A DNA stretch of 64,000 nt from Comamonas sp. (GTDB lineage Bacteria > Pseudomonadota > Gammaproteobacteria > Burkholderiales > Burkholderiaceae_C): contig JAQVCA010000008.1 of assembly GCA_028690035.1 (NCBI GenBank), positions 62,001 through 126,000 of the forward strand, in the 5' to 3' direction. Shown here piece after piece: positions 58,607 through 64,000 of this stretch. Position 1 is the first letter of the stretch. The number at the start of each line of letters is the position of its first letter. The notes below the pieces were generated by a model that had not been told where the DNA came from, did not search any database, and saw only the letters and a program-made list of their open reading frames with translations. The translations under genes were made by a program, and so were the position numbers.

Positions 58607-60190
58607 TTAGGCCGACTGCAGGAACAGCTGGTAGGCCGGGTTGTGCGTTTCTTCCACCCAGGGGTAGCCCAGGCTGCTCAGGAAGGCGCTGAACTCGGCG
58701 TTGTCTTCAGCGGGCACCTGCAGGCCGACCAGGATGCGGCCATAGTCGGCGCCCTGGTTGCGGTAGTGGAACAAGGAGATGTTCCAGTCCGGGCGCATCA
58801 GGCTGAGGAACTTGAGCAGCGCCCCTGGGCGCTCGGGGAAGACAAAGCGCAGCAGGCGCTCTTGCTGGGCCAGCGGCGAATGGCCGCCCACCATGTGGCG
58901 CAGGTGCTCTTTGGCCAGATCGTCGTGTGTCAAGTCCAGCGCGGCAAAGCCTTGCGACTGGAAATGCTCCACGATGGCGTGCGACTCGCCGCGCGAGGCG
59001 GTGCTCAGGCCGACAAACACATGCGCATTGCGCTGGTGGCTGATGCGGTAGTTGAATTCGGTCACGCTGCGCGGGCCGTCGGGCAGCTGGTCGATCAGCT
59101 CGCAAAAGCGGCGAAAGCTGCCGCGTTCTTCGGGGATGGTGACGGCCAGCAGCGCCTCGCGCTCTTCGCCCACGTCGGTGCGTTCGGCCACAAAGCGCAG
59201 GCGGTCAAAGTTCATGTTGGCGCCGCACAGGATGGCGGCGTAGGTCTGGCCCTGCGTCTGGTGCGTGGCCACGTACTGCTTGATGGCGGCCACGGCCAGC
59301 GCGCCTGCAGGTTCCACAATCGAGCGCGTGTCCACAAACACATCCTTGATGGCCGCGCACACGGCGTCGGTGTCCACCACCACGTAGTCGTCCACCAGGT
59401 CTTGGGCGATGCGGAAGGTTTCCTGGCCCACCAGCTTGACGGCAGTGCCGTCCGAGAACAGGCCCACATCGGACAGCTCCACGCGCTGGCCCGCGCGCAC
59501 CGATTGCAGCATGGCGTCGGAGTCTTTGGTCTGCACGCCAATCACCTTGATGTCCGGACGCACGGCCTTGATGTAGTTGGCCACGCCCGCAATCAAGCCA
59601 CCGCCGCCAATGGCGACAAATACTGCATCCAGGCGCGGGCTGCCCAGCTTTTGCAGCTGCTGCAGCATTTCCATGGCCACGGTGCCCTGCCCGGCGATGA
59701 CGTCGGGGTCATCGAACGGGTGGATAAAGGTCAGCCCCTGCTGCGCCTGCAGTTGCACGGCGTGCTGGTGGGCATCGGAATAGCTCTCGCCAGCCAGCAC
59801 CACCTCGCCGCCCAGGGCGCGCACGGCATCGATCTTGAGCTGGGGCGTGGTTGTGGGCATGACGATGACCGCGCGGCAGCCCAGTTTGCGCGCACCCAGG
59901 GACACGCCCTGGGCGTGGTTGCCCGCCGAGGCGCAGATCACCCCGCGTTGCAGCTGGCCAGGGGTGAGGTTGGCCATCTTGTTGTAGGCACCGCGCAGCT
60001 TGAAGCTGAACACGGGTTGTTGGTCTTCGCGCTTGAGCAGCACCTTGTTGCCCAGGCGGCGGCTCAAGGTTTTGGCCACCTCCAGGTCGGTTTCCTGGGC
60101 GACGTCGTACACGCGGGCATTGAGGATGCGTGTCAGGTAGTCGGCAGGGGTGAGGGCAGGGGAGCTGGCAGCGGGGGACGTAGTGGTCAT
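58607..60190 (-). CDS. ilvA: Threonine ammonia-lyase, biosynthetic
   Basis: 527 residues from the ATG at 60190. PLP lysine in SFKLRGAYNKM, CASAGNHAQGVSLGA, glycine loop GGGGLIAG, SVRAGQRVELSDVG. The C-terminal third holds two ACT-like regulatory domains (EERGSFRRFCELI; PERPGALLKFLSLM) for isoleucine/valine control. It makes 2-oxobutanoate for isoleucine. No clear ribosome site precedes the ATG. A terminator-like hairpin lies about 100 bases upstream in the same direction. Confidence 0.95.
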   Translation of the reverse strand: MTTTSPAASSPALTPADYLTRILNARVYDVAQETDLEVAKTLSRRLGNKVLLKREDQQPVFSFKLRGAYNKMANLTPGQLQRGVICASAGNHAQGVSLGARKLGCRAVIVMPTTTPQLKIDAVRALGGEVVLAGESYSDAHQHAVQLQAQQGLTFIHPFDDPDVIAGQGTVAMEMLQQLQKLGSPRLDAVFVAIGGGGLIAGVANYIKAVRPDIKVIGVQTKDSDAMLQSVRAGQRVELSDVGLFSDGTAVKLVGQETFRIAQDLVDDYVVVDTDAVCAAIKDVFVDTRSIVEPAGALAVAAIKQYVATHQTQGQTYAAILCGANMNFDRLRFVAERTDVGEEREALLAVTIPEERGSFRRFCELIDQLPDGPRSVTEFNYRISHQRNAHVFVGLSTASRGESHAIVEHFQSQGFAALDLTHDDLAKEHLRHMVGGHSPLAQQERLLRFVFPERPGALLKFLSLMRPDWNISLFHYRNQGADYGRILVGLQVPAEDNAEFSAFLSSLGYPWVEETHNPAYQLFLQSA

Positions 60191-60286
60191 GGCAGAAAGC
60201 AAGAGCAAACAAGGCAAACCACACATCATAGGCACGCTGGCCGGTGCTGCAGTGCGGCGCAGTCGGGCACGAGGGCAGGCATAGCC

Positions 60287-60318
60287 AAAAAAAAACCCCA
60301 GACCAAAAGGCTGGGGTT
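60287..60318 (-). terminator. Intrinsic terminator upstream of ilvA
   Basis: Stem AACCCCAG/CTGGGGTT followed by nine Ts on the minus strand. No minus-strand protein gene lies upstream that it could serve; the next gene upstream is the divergent OsmC gene. Confidence 0.85.
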
Positions 60319-60381
60319 GGAATCCACCGTTTTGAGGGGTGGAGGAGACAAAGGGTGCAAATGCATGCGCTACATTCGCGT
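60287..60381 (-). ncRNA. Candidate ilvA leader/attenuator or small RNA
   Basis: On the minus strand a TTGCAT (60412-60417) and TACAAT (60388-60393) pair with an 18-base spacer would start a transcript near 60381. About 95 bases later comes CCCCAG, a 9-base loop, CTGGGG and nine Ts (60287-60318), a textbook terminator. A smaller hairpin TCCACC/GGTGGA precedes it. Whether this is a separate RNA or an attenuator of ilvA cannot be told. Confidence 0.45.
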
Positions 60382-60468
60382 GTCCGTATTGTAAGCCAGA
60401 AAAATGCTGCAATGCAACAAAATAGCGCGCACAGATGAAGGCGTACAAATTTGTGAAAGGGAGTTGGT

Positions 60469-60921
60469 ATGGAATGCACAGTCAGTTGGACCGGGGCGTC
60501 GGGCACGCGCTCGGGCATGGGTTTTGTGGCCGAGACGGGCAGCGGCCATGTGGTGGCCATGGACGGCGCGCCCGATGAGCGCAACCCGGCCAATGGTGGC
60601 CAGAACCTGGCCGCGCGCCCCATGGAGCTGCTGCTGGCGGGCACGGGCGGCTGCACGGCGTACGACGTGGTGCTGATCCTCAAGCGCGGTCGCCACAACG
60701 TGCAGCACTGCAGCGTGCAGCTGCAGGCCGAGCGCGCCGAGGTCGAGCCCAAGGTGTTCACCAAAATCCACATGCACTTTACGGTGACGGGCAAAGACCT
60801 GCCTGCCAGCGCCGTGGAACGCGCGATTGCGCTGAGCCACGAAAAATACTGCTCGGCCAGCATCATGCTGGGCAAGACGGCGCAGATCACCACCAGCTTT
60901 GAGCTGTGTCAGGTGGCATAA
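60469..60921 (+). CDS. OsmC/Ohr-family protein (YhfA-like)
   Basis: 150 residues. OsmC fold with both redox cysteines visible in LLAGTGGCTAYDV and HEKYCSAS. RPMELLLAG is typical of the YhfA subgroup rather than Ohr proper. Family members reduce organic or fatty-acid hydroperoxides, though YhfA-type function is not settled. Divergent from ilvA. AAGGGAG precedes the ATG at 60469. Confidence 0.88.
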   Translation: MECTVSWTGASGTRSGMGFVAETGSGHVVAMDGAPDERNPANGGQNLAARPMELLLAGTGGCTAYDVVLILKRGRHNVQHCSVQLQAERAEVEPKVFTKIHMHFTVTGKDLPASAVERAIALSHEKYCSASIMLGKTAQITTSFELCQVA

Positions 60922-60927
60922 CTATCA

Positions 60928-61016
60928 AAAATAAGAGCTGCTACCGCTTGTTATTAGTAAATTTTAGATAGTTTCGTATCTGAAATATTTACTGGATAAG
61001 CGGTGGCAGCTATAAA
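60928..61016. repeat. Dispersed palindromic repeat, full copy with inner stem
   Basis: Outer arms AGAGCTGCTACCGCTTG and AAGCGGTGGCAGCT, inner stem around GTAAAT...TTAGATA / TATCTGAAATATTTAC. It lies between the convergent OsmC and fliE genes. Confidence 0.7.
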
Positions 61017-61045
61017 AATAATCATAAAACGTCGCCCCCAGACAT

Positions 61046-61078
61046 AAAAAAAACCGCCTTCCCCGAAGGAAAAGCGGC
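61046..61078 (-). terminator. Intrinsic terminator of fliE
   Basis: On the minus strand CCGC, TTTT, CCTTCGGGGAAGG, then CGG form a stem followed by eight Ts. It is about 45 bases past the fliE stop. Confidence 0.75.
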
Positions 61079-61119
61079 ATCAAGAAGGGTCGGGGGCGGG
61101 TCGGCGCGGCTTGGCGCGC

Positions 61120-61446
61120 TCAGACCTGCATGTTCATGACATCGGTATAGGCCTGTACCAAGCGGTTGCGCACATGCAGCGTGGCTTGAAAGCCGATTTG
61201 CGCTTTCTGCATGGCGACCATGGTTTCTTCCAGGCTGACCGATGGGTTTTCCAGCTGCACTTCGCGCTGCAGATGGGAAGAGTGGCTTTGTGCGGCGCTG
61301 ACCGAGCGCAGCGCGTTTTCCAGAGCCACGCCAAAGCCGTGGCCTTCGGCCTCTGCAGCTTGAATGGGCTTGGTCAGACGGGCGGCGGCATCGCTGGGGG
61401 CGCCCAGGGGGCGCAAGACGTTGCTGCTGTGTAGGCGTAGATCCAT
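61120..61446 (-). CDS. fliE: Flagellar basal-body protein FliE
   Basis: 108 residues from the ATG at 61446 with GGGAG upstream; the frame continues to 61548 but the MDLRLHSS start fits the family length of about 104. C-terminal SLEETMVAMQKAQIGFQATLHVRNRLVQAYTDVMNMQV is the FliE signature. It joins the MS ring to the rod. Divergent from fliF. Confidence 0.95.
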   Translation of the reverse strand: MDLRLHSSNVLRPLGAPSDAAARLTKPIQAAEAEGHGFGVALENALRSVSAAQSHSSHLQREVQLENPSVSLEETMVAMQKAQIGFQATLHVRNRLVQAYTDVMNMQV

Positions 61447-61678
61447 GGTGTGCTCCCAGGTGTCTCTGAAAAAAAAGAAGAAATTGCGTAACTGGGGCTG
61501 GATCGTAGGAGGTTTGCTCCGGTGGCAGCGGGGCGAATAACTGGGCAAAGCCGCGCTTTATCGCGGCAACAGCGCCGGGGCGAATCCGAATAATCGACGG
61601 CACCTTGGGCTGCGTGCCGCTGTATCACTCTATGGCGGTTGCGTGCAGGCCCCAGCCCCTTGTTTGTGGAAGAAGAAT
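61447..61678. promoter_or_regulatory. Divergent fliE/fliF promoter region
   Basis: 232 bases between two flagellar base genes transcribed in opposite directions. Promoters for both should lie here. I found no convincing sigma-28, sigma-54 or FlhDC-box match, and name none. Confidence 0.4.
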
Positions 61679-63376
61679 ATGTCTGCAGTCGCTGAAATAC
61701 CTGTTGCTCAACCCCCCGCCGTTGCTGGAGCACCTGCGGCGGCGGTGCCGTGGCAGCAACGCCTTCAGGGCATGGATCGCAACCAGCGCCTCAAGTGGGG
61801 CGGGCTGGCCGCGCTGGTCGCGGTCGGTGTGGTGGCGGCGGCATTTTTTGCCAGCAGCGCGCCTGAGTACCGCGTGCTGTTCTCCAACCTGGGGGACAAG
61901 GATGCGGGCGCCATCGTGGCGCAGTTGTCGCAAATGAATGTGCCCTACCGCTACACCGAGGGCGGTGGTGCCATTTTGGTGCCGGCCGACAAGGTGCACG
62001 ATGCGCGCCTGAAGCTGGCCACGCAGGGACTGCCCAAGGGCTCGATCGCCGGTTTTGAGGTGATGGACAACAGCAAGTTTGGCATCACGCAGTTTCAGGA
62101 GCGCGTGAACTACCAGCGCGCGCTGGAAGGGGAGCTGACGCGTTCCATCCAAGGCCTGTCGGCGGTGCAGGATGCACGCGTGCACCTGGCGCTGCCCAAT
62201 CAGAATGGTTTCTTTCGTGAGCAGCAAAAGCCTTCGGCCTCGGTGATTGTGGATTTGCACCCCGGGCGCATGCTCGATCGGGCGCAGATTGCCGGTATCG
62301 TGCATCTGGTGGCCTCCAGCGTGCCCGAGCTCACGCCCGAGAGCGTGAGCGTGCTGGACGACTCGGGCAAGCTGCTGTCGCAAAGCCCCGATGGCAGCAA
62401 CAGCCCGGTGGACTTGCAGCAGCTCATGTACCAGCAGCAGCTGGAAAAGCAGTATGTGCAGCGTATTCTGGACATCCTGGAGCCCGTGGTGGGCAAGGGC
62501 AACGTCAAGGCGCAGGTGACGGCCGATCTGGATTTTTCGCAGACAGAATCCACCTCCGAGCTGCATGCCCCCAATCAGGGGCAGCAGGCCAGCAGCGCCG
62601 TGCGCAGCCAGCAGTTGCTCGAAAGCACGGGCGCGCCCAAGGACTTGCCGCCCACGGGTGTGCCTGGGGCCACCACCAACCAACCGCCCCAAGCGGCTGC
62701 CGCGCCGATCAACGGTCAAGCCCAGCCACTGCGTACTGCCGAGGAACAGCAGCGCGCGTTGCTGCAGATTCCGGGTAGCAAGCGTGAGGTGGTGACCAAC
62801 TACGAGGTGGACAAAACCGTGCGGGTGACGCGCAACAGTACCGGCAACATCCGTCGCATGACCGCGGCGGTGGTGGTGAACTATCTGCCTGGCCAGCCCG
62901 CCGAGCCCGGTGGTGCGGTTACGCCCCAGCCCATGACCGAGCAGCAGCAGGCACAGATGTTGGCGCTGGTGCGCGAGACGATTGGCTTCAGCGCCGAGCG
63001 CGGCGATTCGGTGAACCTGATGAATACGCCATTCCAGCAGGAGTTGCGTTTGGCCTCTGACCTGCCCGTGTGGCAGCAGCCCGAGACGATTGCGTTGGTC
63101 AAAACCATCGGCTGGCCCGTGGGCTTTGTGCTGGGGGCGCTGATTTTGATGTTTGGTGTGGTGCGTCCGCTGATGAAGAGCCGCCGCAAGAAAGAGATGC
63201 AGCAGCAACTCGATTTGCTCGAGGCCGAGGAGCTGGAGCGTCCGGCGCTGCCGCAAAAACCTGGGGAGCTGCCTGCTGAACAACTGCGCCTGGAGCAGGC
63301 ACGCGCCTTGGCCAAGCAGAACCCGATTGCGGTGGCCAACATCGTCAAGACTTGGGTGAACGGCAGCGATGCCTAA
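61679..63376 (+). CDS. fliF: Flagellar MS-ring protein FliF
   Basis: 565 residues from the ATG at 61679 (GGAAGAAG upstream). Two membrane segments, near 35-55 and 470-490, flank the large periplasmic ring-building region (YRVLFSNLGDKDAGAIV; NYQRALEGELTRSIQ, ARVHLALP). The C-terminal tail (AVANIVKTWVNG) binds FliG. Followed 40 bases later by fliG. Confidence 0.96.
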   Translation: MSAVAEIPVAQPPAVAGAPAAAVPWQQRLQGMDRNQRLKWGGLAALVAVGVVAAAFFASSAPEYRVLFSNLGDKDAGAIVAQLSQMNVPYRYTEGGGAILVPADKVHDARLKLATQGLPKGSIAGFEVMDNSKFGITQFQERVNYQRALEGELTRSIQGLSAVQDARVHLALPNQNGFFREQQKPSASVIVDLHPGRMLDRAQIAGIVHLVASSVPELTPESVSVLDDSGKLLSQSPDGSNSPVDLQQLMYQQQLEKQYVQRILDILEPVVGKGNVKAQVTADLDFSQTESTSELHAPNQGQQASSAVRSQQLLESTGAPKDLPPTGVPGATTNQPPQAAAAPINGQAQPLRTAEEQQRALLQIPGSKREVVTNYEVDKTVRVTRNSTGNIRRMTAAVVVNYLPGQPAEPGGAVTPQPMTEQQQAQMLALVRETIGFSAERGDSVNLMNTPFQQELRLASDLPVWQQPETIALVKTIGWPVGFVLGALILMFGVVRPLMKSRRKKEMQQQLDLLEAEELERPALPQKPGELPAEQLRLEQARALAKQNPIAVANIVKTWVNGSDA

Positions 63377-63416
63377 AGCAGCCTTGCCGCTGCGATCGAT
63401 ATAAAGAGTGGTTGCT

Positions 63417-64000
63417 ATGGATGAACGTGGTTTGAACGATGCCGCTATCTTGCTCATGTCCCTGGGCGAGGAGGAGGCGGCCGAGGTGTTCAAGCACCTC
63501 TCTCCCAAAGAGGTGCAAAAGCTGGGCGAGACCATTGCCCGTATGCGCGGCGTGACCAAGGAGAAAGTGGACTTTGTGATCGCGCGCTTTACCGACGACT
63601 GCGCCGCGCAAAGTTTGCTGGTGGAGGATGCCAGCGACTACGTCAAATCGGTGCTGCGCCGTGCCTTGGGGGATGACAAGGCGTCACTGCTGCTCGATCG
63701 CATCTTGCAGGGCGGGGATGTGTCGGGCATTGAGAGCCTGAAATGGATGGATCCGATCTCGGTGGCCGAGCTGCTGCGCAACGAGCATCCCCAGATTGTG
63801 GCGGCCATCTTGGTACATCTGGAGTACGAACAGTCTGCGGCCATTTTGATGCAACTGCCCGAGCGCATGCGCAGCGAAGTCATGCTGCGTGTGGCCACGC
63901 TGGAGGGTATCCAGCCTTCGGCCCTGAAAGATCTGAACGAGGTGCTGTACCAGGTGCTGGCCGGGGGCGACAAGATTCGCAAGACCTCGCTGGGCGGTAT
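63417..64000 (+). CDS. fliG: Flagellar motor switch protein FliG, N-terminal part (cut by window end)
   Basis: 194 residues are visible from the ATG at 63417; the gene runs off the window. N-terminal LNDAAILLMSLGEEEAAEVFKHL binds FliF; the middle part has EHPQIVAAILVHLE, the EHPQ motif that contacts FliM. The charged C-terminal torque domain is not included. Confidence 0.96.
   Translation, partial: MDERGLNDAAILLMSLGEEEAAEVFKHLSPKEVQKLGETIARMRGVTKEKVDFVIARFTDDCAAQSLLVEDASDYVKSVLRRALGDDKASLLLDRILQGGDVSGIESLKWMDPISVAELLRNEHPQIVAAILVHLEYEQSAAILMQLPERMRSEVMLRVATLEGIQPSALKDLNEVLYQVLAGGDKIRKTSLGG

Noticed and set aside
60191-60448. An 86-codon in-frame extension of ilvA
   Set aside because: It runs through the terminator hairpin and has no similarity to the family; IlvA length is right from the ATG at 60190.

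Overview
The window looks like a chromosomal segment of a betaproteobacterium of the Comamonadaceae (Comamonas/Acidovorax/Delftia type). The evidence is gene order and family resemblance: hemA-prfA-prmC-grxD, an mlaFEDACB block continuing into an ABC-2 pair, bolA, murA, hisG and hisD, Omp32-like trimeric porins in tandem, and a GltIJKL transporter next to a LysR gene. Most of the sequence is GC-rich. The first ~5.7 kb is visibly more AT-rich. No rRNA, tRNA or CRISPR array was seen.

Layout. 1-10.1 kb (minus strand): an aromatic catabolic cluster. In transcription order it has a C-C hydrolase, a split LigA/LigB-type extradiol dioxygenase, a Rieske ferredoxin, ring-hydroxylating dioxygenase alpha and beta subunits, a cis-dihydrodiol dehydrogenase-like SDR, a nitronate monooxygenase-like protein, a periplasmic binding protein, a feruloyl-CoA-synthetase-like ligase and an oxygenase reductase cut by the window edge. 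An internally deleted IS5-like element and a divergent TetR gene lie at its head. 11.4-18.9 kb: glutathione-dependent formaldehyde oxidation (fghA, frmA), a CNNM/CorC-type membrane protein, grxD, prmC, prfA and hemA. 18.9-23.5 kb: LysR plus gltIJKL. 23.7-28.9 kb: two paralogous porins, an aminotransferase, a rhodanese and a Kbp-like BON-LysM protein. 29.0-33.4 kb: coaX and the dTDP-rhamnose genes rfbBDAC. 33.5-40.5 kb: htpG, then three overlapping genes (DUF2157, DUF4401/GDYXXLXY, copper ATPase). 40.6-44.3 kb: a zinc-ribbon membrane protein and a second amino-acid ABC transporter. 44.3-53.6 kb: mlaFEDACB, an ABC-2 exporter, bolA, murA, hisG, hisD. 53.8-56.0 kb: fliDST behind a near-consensus sigma-28 promoter. 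56.1-60.9 kb: LLM monooxygenase, cobC, cobS, ilvA, OsmC. 61.1-64.0 kb: fliE divergent from fliF and fliG.

How it works together. The catabolic cluster holds enough parts for ring dihydroxylation, dihydrodiol dehydrogenation, extradiol cleavage and hydrolytic C-C cleavage, with candidate uptake and CoA activation. Its substrate cannot be told from sequence and the cluster continues past base 1. The Mla block maintains outer-membrane lipid asymmetry. The flagellar blocks encode the filament cap, its chaperones and the MS-ring/switch base.

Non-coding signals that stand out are: a dispersed palindromic repeat family (about eight full or half copies); intrinsic-terminator-like hairpins placed directly before same-strand genes (CNNM gene, htpG, DUF2157, ilvA); a conserved leader hairpin shared by both porins; and a deleted IS5-family element that keeps its terminal inverted repeats.
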